A program made the translations under genes and the position numbers. Below are positions 10,501-19,489 of a DNA stretch of 64,000 bases, piece by piece. The notes beneath the pieces were generated by a model. It did not search any database. It saw nothing but the letters and a program-made list of their open reading frames with translations, and was not told the DNA's origin. Numbering within the stretch: the first letter of the stretch is position 1; every line of letters begins with the position of its first letter. Location: positions 1 through 64,000 of the forward strand of contig NC_088958.1 of NCBI RefSeq assembly GCF_010111755.1. The letters are read 5' to 3'. Source of the stretch: Nakaseomyces glabratus (Eukaryota; Ascomycota; Saccharomycetes; Saccharomycetales; Saccharomycetaceae).

Positions 10501-10553
10501 AAAATTCCAACTAGCCACAACTTTATCATAGAAAAAGGTGGTTTTCTCTTCAT
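4584..10553 (-). CDS. GPI-anchored adhesin-like cell wall protein with SHITT megasatellite
   Basis: 1989 aa, ATG at 10553, reading toward the telomere. Residues 1-28 form a signal peptide (basic start, hydrophobic core, cut near VSA-QA). Residues about 28-320 resemble the Hyphal_reg_CWP (Hyr/Awp-type) ligand or beta-helix domain, with recurring T-N-T-G turns. A linker with a CQPC motif follows near 325-330. Residues about 595-1360 are about 18 near-identical 43-aa repeats centred on VVSHITTTD; residues 1360-1870 are about 11 diverged units, most of them 46 aa and ending in PCTVCSSN-like sequence. The tail FHGAGSTFKIKF plus a hydrophobic end is a GPI-attachment signal, with an omega site likely near 1962-1964. 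SHITT repeats are known from C. glabrata megasatellite genes. Role inferred: covalently wall-linked surface protein that may affect adhesion; the ligand is unknown. Subtelomeric placement suggests Sir/Rap1-type silencing. No Epa-type PA14 lectin domain is visible, so it is more Awp-like than Epa-like. Confidence 0.9.
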   Translation of the reverse strand: MKRKPPFSMIKLWLVGILFIIVNVSAQAIIQTDTVVKGNNPSGYSNGYIILEGAYLAFQDMNTVPLYQTVRVNKGGALYYINDYLSGFSITSGHPIYVPFVFQNDGTVVVDDRKSTSPGSWTIKDGTFTNTGRMMFTSSQGDTFTIYSSSITNTGYIYSKGTNANRPQQFQLGNRFNTWINTGTVCLANTTYLLNKAIQGGGCITVGENSVFNVYNIDMQQQSIYLSHPSSVLALSNRQNVNVFGLGNGNGFLFPHFPVKKVSYNSLTGIATFTTGYGSEQWFTAIIGKGYDESKFEIIANINIQGENYNGNNFVIYNGPPPNPAPATCQPCVDIPLYSFKVPDPYVTTNEMGFTETVSFYSTYNEGNMPVVGTTTIFSAPDVLTKTKAGKSGTETDIISKVTGIDDDGSPFTYYTTVTAQEIQTDIITKTVTITNDDGSKSTITSVINPKDTKSSTTSSVPSASVETVTYIDGEGMEVTDIISPIITTSDGKPTTIFTTYAYDDGVDKTVIYTNGDALPATAIISHITTTGADGKLTTIVTTYPRLPNEGPDYVTTVTDDQGHVVTESISHITTEDENGSPTIIITTLGEPATASDYTTVVTNSDGSVHTDVVSHITTTDAAGKPTTIVTTVPTSAGADYTTVVTNSDGSVHTDVVSHITTTDAAGKPTTIVTTVPTSAGADYTTVVTNSDGSVHTDVVSHITTTDAAGKPTTIVTTVPTSAGADYTTVVTNSDGSVHTDVVSHITTTDAAGKPTTIVTTVPTSAGADYTTVVTNSDGSVHTDVVSHITTTDAAGKPTTIVTTVPTSAGADYTTVVTNSDGSVHTDVVSHITTTDAAGKPTTIVTTVPTSAGADYTTVVTNSDGSVHTDVVSHITTTDAAGKPTTIVTTVPTSAGADYTTVVTNSDGSVHTDVVSHITTTDAAGKPTTIVTTVPTSAGADYTTVVTNSDGSVHTDVVSHITTTDAAGKPTTIVTTVPTSAGADYTTVVTNSDGSVHTDVVSHITTTDAAGKPTTIVTTVPTSAGADYTTVVTNSDGSVHTDVVSHITTTDAAGKPTTIVTTVPTSAGADYTTVVTNSDGSVHTDVVSHITTTDAAGKPTTIVTTVPTSAGADYTTVVTNSDGSVHTDVVSHITTTDAAGKPTTIVTTVPTSAGADYTTVVTNSDGSVHTDVVSHITTTDAAGKPTTIVTTVPTSAGADYTTVVTNSDGSVHTDVVSHITTTDAAGKPTTIVTTVPTSAGADYTTVVTNSDGSVHTDVVSHITTTDAAGKPTTIVTTVPTSAGADYTTVVTNSDGSVHTDVVSHITTTDAAGKPTTIVTTVPTSAGADYTTVVTNSDGSVHTDVVSHITTTDAAGKPTTIVTTVPCTVCSSNADYTTVVTKSDGSVETEVVSHITTTDAAGKPTTIVTTVPTSAGADYTTVVTNSDGSVHTDVVSHITTTDAAGKPTTIVTTVPCTVCSSNADYTTVVTKSDGSVETEVVSHITTTDSNGKPTTVVTTVPCTVCSSNADYTTVVTKSNGSVETEVVSHITTTDSNGKPTTVVTTVPCTECSNNADHTTVVTKSNGSVETEVVSHITTTDSNGKPTTVVTTVPCTECSNNADHTTVVTKSNGSVETEVVSHITTTDSNGKPTTVVTTVPCTVCSSNADYTTVVTKSNGSVETEVVSHITTTDSNGQVVTITTTAPCTENNGNGDYTTVVTNSNGSVQTDVVSHITTTDAAGKPTTIVTTVPCTVCSSNADYTTVVTKSNGSVETEVVSHITTTDSNGQVVTITTTAPCTENNGNGDYTTVVTNSNGSVQTEVVSHITTTDSNGKPTTVVTTVPCTVCSSNADYTTVVTKSNGSVETEVVSHITTTDSNGKPTTITTTAPCSNSESHVESQTTSPSMHNTSLVGSENGVSAKTVNDKPNPTSVTEVALSQGTTSNAGHSTDQGISLEMFAPTGASAVESGNKVSQTQTASIFHGAGSTFKIKFNTILLSTSLTILILLGMA
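4945..6471 (-). repeat. Diverged SHITT units, mostly 138 bp, with Cys pairs
   Basis: About 11 further units encode the C-terminal part of the repeat domain. Most are 46 aa because they end in PCTVCSSN, PCTECSNN or PCTENNGN instead of PTSAG. One 43-aa PTSAG unit (about 6190-6330) is embedded among the Cys-containing ones, and a QVVTITTTAP variant occurs twice. This mosaic shows gene conversion or recombination between unit types. Many of these units contain the N-glycosylation sequon NGS, which the core array replaces with DGS. Confidence 0.85.
6472..8767 (-). repeat. SHITT megasatellite core: ~17.8 identical 129-bp units
   Basis: The 129-bp unit repeats at 6472, 6601, 6730 and so on to 8665 without a visible base difference, ending at 8767 where the sequence diverges (SAGADY becomes ATASDY on the protein side). 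It encodes the 43-aa unit built around VVSHITTTDAAGKPTTIV. The unit length is a multiple of three, so copy-number change keeps the reading frame. Near-perfect identity over 2.3 kb implies recent amplification or gene conversion, and copy number is probably polymorphic between strains. Confidence 0.95.
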
Positions 10554-12940
10554 CTTTAATAAATTGACTCTGGTAAAATCGATCTTACCCTATTTGTATG
10601 ACTAAAACCTCACTTTACCTGAAATACCTAGCAGTGAAAATATTAGTTCTGTTAGGTGTTGATTTGGGGTTTTTAATGGTAGAATTTGTTTATTGTAATT
10701 CAAAACAGGTCGAGAGATCTTTTTGTTTTTTTAGTTGACCTTTTATACTTATTGAATAAAAATTTTTGTACCTTTGAAACAATTGAAAAACAATAGCAAA
10801 GTACTCAAAAATTCTATCATAAAAAAAAAACAGAAAATAACTAATATAATAGATATTTTAGTTGCATTTTCTAGTAAAATAATGAAATATCTCTCAGACA
10901 TTGATATTACACTAAAGCATCTTAATCATATTAAAGAGTACCATCGATATCCGATATTAGCGGTATAGCGAAAAACGGGGTCCGTGGTATTCTGGTTTTA
11001 TTTACTGAAAATAAATGGATAATTTGAAAACATTACTATTTCTTCGTTGTTTTGTGATTACTGCTTATCAATAATGTAATGTAGCGATTAATTAGTGGTT
11101 AATAGTTTTCAGCTGTTTCATATCGATATCTTTTTTTTCAAAATATTTCTTGCAATTCATGAAAAATACAGTGCATCTAGTGGGCAGTACGATCGCTCTG
11201 AAAATATTATTTGAGGATATATTCTCAATTACTTCTTATTATGAAAATAGTTCACACTTTGTGCAGCATTTCTGTAGATAGTGCAGAAATATGGTAGAGA
11301 ATACCGGGGAATAATAATTGTTAAAAGTGAACAATTTAAGAAAGAAAGAAAATTATTTTTTGGTGGTTTCTGTGCAATACGTGAGAGCTAAAAATTCTCA
11401 ATTAGCTACTTAAATTCAATAAGACATTTTATGAATGATTGTAAGAGATAATTGGGATGCAATGACGACTAAAGATGAATTGAAGTAGAACATCATTTCT
11501 TGTGTGCAGAATTTTTAGATTTTCTTTCTTTTTTTGTGAGATTTTGTTGTCGAATATATTGGTCAACAATATATTAATAAACTACTGTTTAGTGATATTT
11601 AATATTTTTGAATATCTTTGAAAACTGCAGTACCTGTTTGAATACAAAAGAGCAACTGCAGATAGTTAAAAAATACAACATCATTATTTCAGAATTTACT
11701 TGTTAGTTTAACAAATATATGCAAAAACTTATTAGTAGTAGTTTACCCACGTTACAGTTACATCCCCCAATGGTTACCTAGTGTCCTATTTCCTAACTAT
11801 TAATTAATTATAATTATTTTTAATTAAATTCTATAATTACTTGAGGACAGATTATATTGTATGACCTTAAGCAGCACTTTTTTATGATATATTTAGTTCT
11901 CTGCACATAATTAACAAAAATAAACCCGATATTAATTAGCCTTTGCTTAAAACTGTATATGGACTACATCGTTATTGGTATTCAAATAATGTTTTCTTAA
12001 TCCAAGATAATGTATTGTTCCATATTTGCTTTTAAAACAATTATAAACTTGCTAGTTTCTACGTTTCTTTTCCATCATTTAGCTGCAATATTATTGAATA
12101 TTCGAATATTCTGTTTGAAAGTAACTAATTCGTTCATGAAACAGTTAATAATTTATCTCCAAATATGTTAAACTAATTCACATAATCGTGAAACAAGTAT
12201 AAAATAAAATAGAAGCTGATATAATCAACTAATTCCGAACAAAAATTGATCTTATCGTCAGTTGCATATTTTTATTGACTTAGCTATTTTCATTTGAAGT
12301 TTTCTCTAATAAATTGATAGAGTTCTAAACATTTATTGCATAGTACCTTAATTAACAACAAAGGAATATAAATTTTTTTCATTGTTTTCTTTAGTTGATA
12401 CTATTTTACCATGTCAATGCGTAACTAATCTATTGCAACTTCTGTTATGTACTTCAAACAGTTATGTAATACGCTCTAGTAGGCAGACGTTTTAAGGAGA
12501 AAGCCTTTTCTAAAAAAAATGAAAAATCTACTACTGCAATTTTGATCACTTTACTCTTACTATTCTATTAGTAATAAATTTAGTAGTAAATAAATTGATT
12601 TATTTATGAAGAAGGTATATTTGTATCACATTTGGTATCAAATGAAATACACACTTCCTAGAGTGATTGTTAACTTCGGGGAAATTATTAACTTTTATTG
12701 GATGTTTCAATTGTTGTTACAGGTTGTATATTTTATAAAGGTTTGTGAAAGCACGGACGGAAACTATTATATCCCAGGTCAGATAGAATTCTTTTATTTA
12801 AAGATATGGATTACTTGATAGCAGCTATGGTGAAACAATGAAGGATTGTCTAATTTTAATATACTGTACTTGATTCTTATGCATTTCGATACTTGTTCTG
12901 TAATATGGAATGCCAGTTGAAATTTCGTAGTACCGAATTT

Positions 12941-12978
12941 ATCAGAATGTATCAGAATGTATCAGAATGTATCAAAAT
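12941..12978. repeat. Short tandem repeat, 10-bp unit x3.8
   Basis: ATCAGAATGT is repeated three times from 12941 to 12970 and followed by a partial fourth copy (ATCAAAAT). It is a minor minisatellite in the intergenic region, with no evidence of function. Confidence 0.8.
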
Positions 12979-15209
12979 TCATTATTGATTGAGTAAATAT
13001 TGCTGAACAAAGGTTTAATGAATATAAATTGTTGCTATGAATCTCTACTCTTGATATAACTAAATTCCGATAAATTATTACATTCCCAATTATGTAAAAT
13101 TGTTTCTTGAATATAGACGTATAATTAAAATTTGCATGAAACCGTACAAAAGATGTGAGGTGGAACTTGTAAGAGCGTCTTAATTTGCTTTTTTTTCTTC
13201 TATAGTAAGATTACAGGGCAACAAACTGTCGGATTTCTCCTCTAATCTCCGTAGATTGATGGTACTGTTTAAAATGTGGGTAATTATCAATCAGGCATTA
13301 ATAGCTTTTTTACATAAAATGGTTTCATCTTTCCTTAGTGTATTGCATTCATACCACCAGTGACGATATTAGCATTCAAATTTTATTTTGCTGGTTTTCT
13401 TCTATGTTTACTTTGTTTCCATTTATGTTCAGGAACAATATGCTTGATTGTTTGGAAATTAAAAGTAAAGTATCTACGGCAATAATATGTTGCAAAACAT
13501 GGTAGAGGGTAACTATATCTTGTCTTCAAATATTATTCAGCCTCTTTATTATGTAAGTTGTAGTTGCTCAAATCAAATTATGTAAAGTGATGAGTATTAT
13601 TCGATGTTATGCATAAATTAGATGTCTCTAGCTGAGGAGAAGTTTTAATTATTATGGTTTAGCATCTCTATCAAACCAAAATGGAATTGTTTATGACTGT
13701 AGGATCATTTTCTTATTGTGTTTTGTCGGGTTTAACGTTCGTCAGTCTTGTCTACATAATAACATACTTCACGGATAATTTACAGGCTACATATTATGTT
13801 CTTTTCTTGTGCAAAATTTTAGTCTGTTCGATTTGAACAAATTTTGCCTCATTCTATGAAATGATAATTTTGTTACTGTTTACAATTAGTTAGATTCGTT
13901 AAGCTATTAGACTTATGAGCCGACCTTCACACGAAAGATGAAAATTTTTTTCAAAAACACAGCTTATAGATGTGAAAATGATGTCAAAAGAGTAGCCAAT
14001 GACGTCATTCAAATGTGAGATGTTAAAACAAAGAATTGAATGCGAACAAGTATCGCTTGATTAGCTAGGAAACAATTTTAATCGGAAACTAATATCCCGA
14101 TGAATATCATTCAGTGCTGTGCTGTTTTATCTAATGGATATTGATAGCTATGTTTTTGTTGGCACAATTTGTGCGGGAATAAATGATCCTTTTTAGTTAC
14201 AATTGGAGGGAGCCAACGTCTTTTCAAATTATCTGTATATTGACCAAATTACGGGCATCTTTAGAATGAATTGGAATTAAGCTTTCATGAACTTTTTGCC
14301 ATTATCTACTTAGAAATATGCCTTTGAGCACCATCGTATATTAATTCAGTCTATATAGGAGTTTCTTTTCCTATAAGGAAAACTACATTTTTACGAAATA
14401 CAGAGTTAAAAATCGTACATATTATGCAGAGGAAATATGGGGCTCACAGTTAGAGTTACTTCATAATACGATCCATAAACTAATTTTTGGTTTAACTGAA
14501 TATTGACATCAAATTAACTCAGTTGTGTAGTCTACTTTTTTCTATAGTTAAAGTATAGTTAAATTACAAGTTGCTTTTTTTGTATGAATCTGTTATCATG
14601 CAAACAATCTTTGTTTGATGAAGCTCTCCTTTTTTTTTTATATAAGTGTTTAATGTGAAAGCGTTGAACAAAAAAAATAATAAGTAACATTTGAAATGCA
14701 TTGATACTTTGGTTTTCTTAAAACATACAATATGTTAATGAGTTGCTAAATAAAGAACTCTGTTAGATAAAGGACTATTTTTCTTGTTTTTTGGGATTAA
14801 TAAAAATCGAACCGTGAAATAGCGATATAGCCTGTTACAGCTAAAAATATATCAGTGATATGCATGCTCTATGAATTCAGCCCATGTATACCCTCTTACA
14901 CGGTACCTAAATAGGACAAATTAGTATCAATTAACATCAAGTTGAATCTTTAGTGTTCTAAATTAGACGACTATAAAAATTTTATGTTACATATATTTGA
15001 AAATAAATGTCATTAATTGTAGATACATCATATTAATAGTGTAACATATAATATCAACTACTAGATAAACGAGTGTTTTGTTTTTTACCCTTTTTCAATT
15101 ATTACGATGTTTTTCAATAGAAAATAAAACAAGCTTTAAATAGAACAAACTACCTATTACCTCAGCATTAAACCCTTTTTCAAGATTTTTATAATAAATA
15201 AATTATTGG

Positions 15210-15297
15210 TAATAGTATTAGTATTTGTGTTAGTGTTGGTATTAATATTAATATTATTTATCTTATCATTACTATTGTTATTATTAGTAGTAATAGA
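15210..15297. repeat. Degenerate trinucleotide tract (TTA/GTT-like)
   Basis: Interspersed ATT, AGT, GTT and ATA triplets run for about 88 bp and would translate on the minus strand as an Asn/Thr-rich string. This is an imperfect microsatellite; the 60-codon open frame over it is an artefact of the repeat. Confidence 0.6.
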
Positions 15298-16585
15298 GCA
15301 TATAATACTTGTTTTGTAGTTGCAATATAAATTCTGCACTGAAATTTGCTAAAAATGAAATAATTAACGTGTTCTGTATGTGTATATCTTGTAAATATCG
15401 AAAAACAATAAGTTTTTTATTTGATTAGTTTCTGAAATATATTATTGAGGTTTGGGTGAAGGTAAGCAAGTGTTGCTCATTACTTTGTCTATTTCAAATA
15501 CCTATCAAATATTAAACGTGATTGCACTACTGTTACGTATTTACAAAAAATTATGAAATAGAAATCTTTTATATCATGTATACACTAATTGTGCCCCAAA
15601 GGTCATACAAGGACGTATAGGGTTTAAAGGCCATATGATTTGGATGAAAAGCTATATAAAAAATATGAAACAAAATTGTTTCTAACTGATATTTCGATTA
15701 TTAAGGCTCACCTTGGCATATTTTCTATGCAAAAGAATAAATAACAACTATGTTTAGAAACTTCAATTTAACAAGTTGAGTTCGAGAAATTTTGTTGATA
15801 ATGTAATCGTATTGTAATGATACAAGCCAAATTAGTATCTTTTTCACTGAAATGAATATGTCGCATTTTATCCACAAGTTTTCTAACAAATGATTTATTG
15901 CTGAGCCGTTTTAGGTATGCAAAACATTAGCCTCTATTTATTAGATCAAGTATAGTTTCACTAAACTTATGGGCATAATAAGGATATTTTGATTAGAATG
16001 TTTACAATGAAAATTCTACTCCACCGAATATCAATAACTAAGCAGATATTTACAAAGTAATTTGATTAAATTTTAGATGCTTAAAATCATCAATGCGTAT
16101 GAAAGCTTTGTAGCAATTTACTAAAATTTTACATTAAAGTGACAAATTTTGGTAGTAGCTAGAAGAAACTTTACAAAAGCTCTTAATATCTTTGTGGAGA
16201 GACTTTGGTTCCGGTCTATCATAATTGTATTTTCTTTACGTATTGTTTATCTTATAAAATATAGCGATAAGTCAGTTAAAGAATATCATCTATAATTGGG
16301 TAGTTGATACTGATTGTAGTAGTTTGAATTTGGATATAATAAGCAATATAATTAAAGAAATCAAGCCAAAATCCGTATCCAAAATTCGTCAGTGTGAATT
16401 TATAACTCTCTTATAATTTCCTGTAGCGTATTCTTCAGGACTTGATATATTGCAGCTTTCGATTATGATGTTACAATTATTATAATCACTTATTCTATTA
16501 TCTGAATACTCATGCAGCTGTAAGTATGAAAAAAGGGCAAAAAAGAGTTGTGGTATGATATTATATCCTTTTGATTAGGGGTAAT

Positions 16586-17812
16586 TTATATTTGCGTTAC
16601 TCTCTTGTTAAAATCTTGTTTTCTGCCATCGTATTCTAGCCTTAGGGAACCCCATATTAAATCAGACAAAATGGATGAAAGTCCTAATGCATAGACAAAT
16701 GTCAAAGCGAAGAAGAAGTTACTATTTCCTGAGCCAAGGTCGATCCATAAGTGATAGAACAAAGGAGATAGAATTACTGCGTGCATCAAAAGTAAAAAAG
16801 ATATTACAGGATATTTCATGTAGCCATAGATCTTATCAAATAGAGGTACTAAACTTATTAGGAAACCATATGCCCCAAGTGTTGGATAAGGGTTAATCAA
16901 AACAATCCAGCCAAGTGACAAAACGAATGCTACAATAGGCAAACGATTAAATCTAATAGTGAAAGGTAAAATAAAACATACTAGTAATAAATTAAAGACC
17001 CCCTTAAAAAAAGGTATGAAAGAACTGAACATTTCGATGAAGAAATACCACCATAGGCCTATATTTGGAAACGATTTAGCAAATGTCATATATTGGAAAT
17101 AGCATGCGCTAAGAAAGTCAAAAGATTGATAGGATACCTTATAACTCCATAATAGTAAAAGACTGAAAAACAAAAGATATGATTGTAGATTATCTCTCAA
17201 GAGCATCTTAAATTGTTTGGAACCAGCAGCTTTCTCTGAGGAACGCACATTTAGTGCTAAGAATGGAATCACTAACAGTATGGAATATATAGACAACGAG
17301 CTTGCCAGTGCCATGAAAAATGTTGAAGTCGTGTACCTACCCTTAGAAGAGAAATATAATGCAGATGATATTGCAAAATGTGTGAAAATAACAGTTGATC
17401 CGCTAATGTTGGACAATACCAATAAGGGGTTCAATGCGTAGATGATTCCAATTAGGATATGGTCTTTCTTTTGCAACAGTTGTAAAATAGTCGCATTATT
17501 AGATTTCACAATTTCCATAAGTTGCCAGCATATTATGCAATCGATAACGGCGTAGAGAAGACCATCCAGCCTAAATTTCATGATGACAGACATGAATGCG
17601 ATGAGCAAGGGCGAGTGGTGCACCACACCACCATTATATAAAGGGAAACCATTGTCATATAGAAAAACACCTTCTGATAATGATTTGAAAGAGGTAAATG
17701 GTGTAGAGAACTCAACTGTATTATCCAACTGTGATCTGAGTGATGGAAAAGTCGCTGAAATTAGAAGCCGCAGTGCACCACATATCACTACAACCACATT
17801 CTGATTAGTCAT
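16586..17812 (-). CDS. GAB1: GPI transamidase subunit Gab1 (PIG-U homolog)
   Basis: 408 aa (S. cerevisiae Gab1 is 394). It is a multi-pass ER membrane protein with about eight or more hydrophobic segments. The N-terminal lumenal region has the family pattern EGVFLYDNGFPLYNGGVVHHSPLL at residues about 48-71, corresponding to the E-G...HxSPLL signature of PIG-U proteins. Known role: an essential subunit of the GPI transamidase (with Gpi8, Gaa1, Gpi16 and Gpi17), which attaches preformed GPI anchors to proteins in the ER. The ATG at 17812 is the first in frame. It is divergent from SEC23 across a 1.7-kb spacer. In S. cerevisiae the orthologue (YLR459W) also lies next to NBP1. Its proximity to a GPI-anchored adhesin is probably coincidental. 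Confidence 0.9.
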   Translation of the reverse strand: MTNQNVVVVICGALRLLISATFPSLRSQLDNTVEFSTPFTSFKSLSEGVFLYDNGFPLYNGGVVHHSPLLIAFMSVIMKFRLDGLLYAVIDCIICWQLMEIVKSNNATILQLLQKKDHILIGIIYALNPLLVLSNISGSTVIFTHFAISSALYFSSKGRYTTSTFFMALASSLSIYSILLVIPFLALNVRSSEKAAGSKQFKMLLRDNLQSYLLFFSLLLLWSYKVSYQSFDFLSACYFQYMTFAKSFPNIGLWWYFFIEMFSSFIPFFKGVFNLLLVCFILPFTIRFNRLPIVAFVLSLGWIVLINPYPTLGAYGFLISLVPLFDKIYGYMKYPVISFLLLMHAVILSPLFYHLWIDLGSGNSNFFFALTFVYALGLSSILSDLIWGSLRLEYDGRKQDFNKRVTQI

Positions 17813-19489
17813 AATGTATTGTTATTTGTTTTGGTTTTAATGCAAAAAGAATTATTGAAAACTTTTTTAAAGATAGATTTCTGTTAATAATGCTTTTCCG
17901 TTTTGACTTGTATTTATCTGTAGGAAAAAGAACAGTAGGATGTAACTCTCGCTACCTTACCGAACTTCAATTGTATAATTGATCTATAGTATAGCAGTTG
18001 GGATTTGTCTTCAAAAATAATGTCTATAGCTATTCCTATACCCTCCTAATACACTGGAATTAGTTCTTTTGTTTTGTTATGTCTTGTGTGTGGTTTGGTT
18101 TTTCACGCGTTATTCTTCTCGTATGGAAGCGATAGTGAAAAATTAAGGATCTTCCAAGCTATTATGTGTAAAGACCCACTATGCTAATGTTCGTGATGGC
18201 AATTGGGATTAGCCAAGGCAGTTCAATTTGCAATAAGGGACAGTGATTTTTCAAAAGGGACACATTTTCGTAAGGGGGATTGCAGTCGTGCGTCTTATCA
18301 ATTTTAAAAGAAAAACGAAAGCTAAACTCCTCTCTTTCTCTCTCTCTCTCTTGTGGAGGCAAGAATCGGGTAGAATGAACGACAAGAAAAGTCGAAAACG
18401 GAGAAAATTTTTTCAGCTTTTGAGCAGACAAGTTAAACTAGACGAAGCTGTAAGTCATTGGGTTTTGAATACGAATGAAACCTTCTCATATACTTCGTTA
18501 TAGTGACACTAATGAGATTTTCTTAGTTGCAGAGCTACACCATTCACTTTTCTCTGGCTTCGCAAAACTCACAACGTTTACCCAGCCTTCAAATTGGAAT
18601 ACCCTTTAACTTCTAGATTACGCAGAGCAGGAGGGCCAAGTGCGAGAGTCGGAAAGAGAGAACACGACTTTCACAGTTGGCAAGGAGTGCAAGACAGCGA
18701 GTTGTTCTGGCAAGTGATTGTTCGTATAGCAGAGCACACTTGTTGGGTTTGTTTTAGTTATTCTTTTCGAGAACATCTTAACAGCTTTGAGATATTGGGT
18801 TCCAAGGGAAGAAGACAAAAGCAATGGATTCCCGATAGAAATTTTTCTGAGAAGGGCAATGTGGTTCGTAGATTTAGAGTCTTGGTTCTTTGTTAACGTG
18901 ATCACTAAACTCTTTCTTTGTATTTTCCTCTCTCAAAAGTCTCTTTTCAATCTTTCACGATTCGTCTTTCTCTCGTCGTGTGTCTTTTGTTTTTTTATGG
19001 CTTTTGGCACAATCGAGTTGAGAGGAGAGGTAAGTAACTTTCTGCGTTTCGATTTTATAATTGTTCAAAGTAAGGCTTTATTTACCATTGATTATTCGTC
19101 AGTTGAATATATTCACATACAATATCTTGATCTTTTCATAGCTATTCTCTTCCTTGTGGAATCTTGGTCACTCAAAGCTTGAAGGGGGAAAAAAGTGGAA
19201 AAAAAAAAAGCCATTAGCTGTTAAAAGAAGGAGAGAAAGAGATCGGCTTTTTTAGAGATCAATTATAGTAAGTTTAAACACCACTGATCCTGTCCAAAGT
19301 TGTTTAATATATTTAGAAACTGCCCTTCTAGGAATTAAGTTGAAAAAGCTTCTACTAGTGCTGATTATAATCATCCATACAAGAAGAAACTGGTGATATA
19401 TTATTTTGTGAAAAAACAGTACTCTTTTCGGTGCTTTTGTTTTATTGGATTCTACTGTATTTGACCTGCTCTTAGGATTAAATTGAATA
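17813..19489. other. Divergent GAB1-SEC23 intergenic region
   Basis: 1.7 kb with several overlapping open frames of 86-131 codons on both strands. The 131-codon frame at 18787-19182 begins with TTG, has no recognisable domain and overlaps others, so I treat these as chance. A CT-rich stretch lies at 18331-18352 and an A-rich run at 19198-19210, common near yeast promoters. The spacer should hold the promoters of both genes. Confidence 0.6.

Larger units (their letters stand above)
10554..16585. other. 6-kb AT-rich intergenic region without credible genes
   Basis: The first part must contain the adhesin promoter. No open frame exceeds about 75 codons (one of 70 codons at 12606-12818 and one of 64 at 10774-10968), none is recognisable, and no tRNA B-box is seen. 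Homopolymeric A/T runs and short tandem repeats are present (12941-12970, 15210-15297). I see no obvious decayed gene by eye, but a heavily mutated adhesin or subtelomeric gene would be hard to recognise without alignment. C. glabrata subtelomeres are known for long intergenic regions with distal silencers. Confidence 0.7.

Noticed and set aside
4584..10553. Naming the wall protein an Epa adhesin
   Set aside because: The N-terminal domain lacks the PA14 lectin pattern and instead resembles the Hyphal_reg_CWP/Awp type; the repeat is SHITT. No specific AWP number can be assigned from sequence alone.
10554..16585. tRNA genes or a centromere in the gene desert
   Set aside because: No GGTTCRANNCC B-box on either strand and no CDEI/CDEIII pair around an AT-rich core was seen.
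18787..19182. A 131-codon frame upstream of SEC23
   Set aside because: It starts with TTG, overlaps other frames and has no domain; the AT/T-rich DNA gives chance hydrophobic residues. Kept as intergenic.
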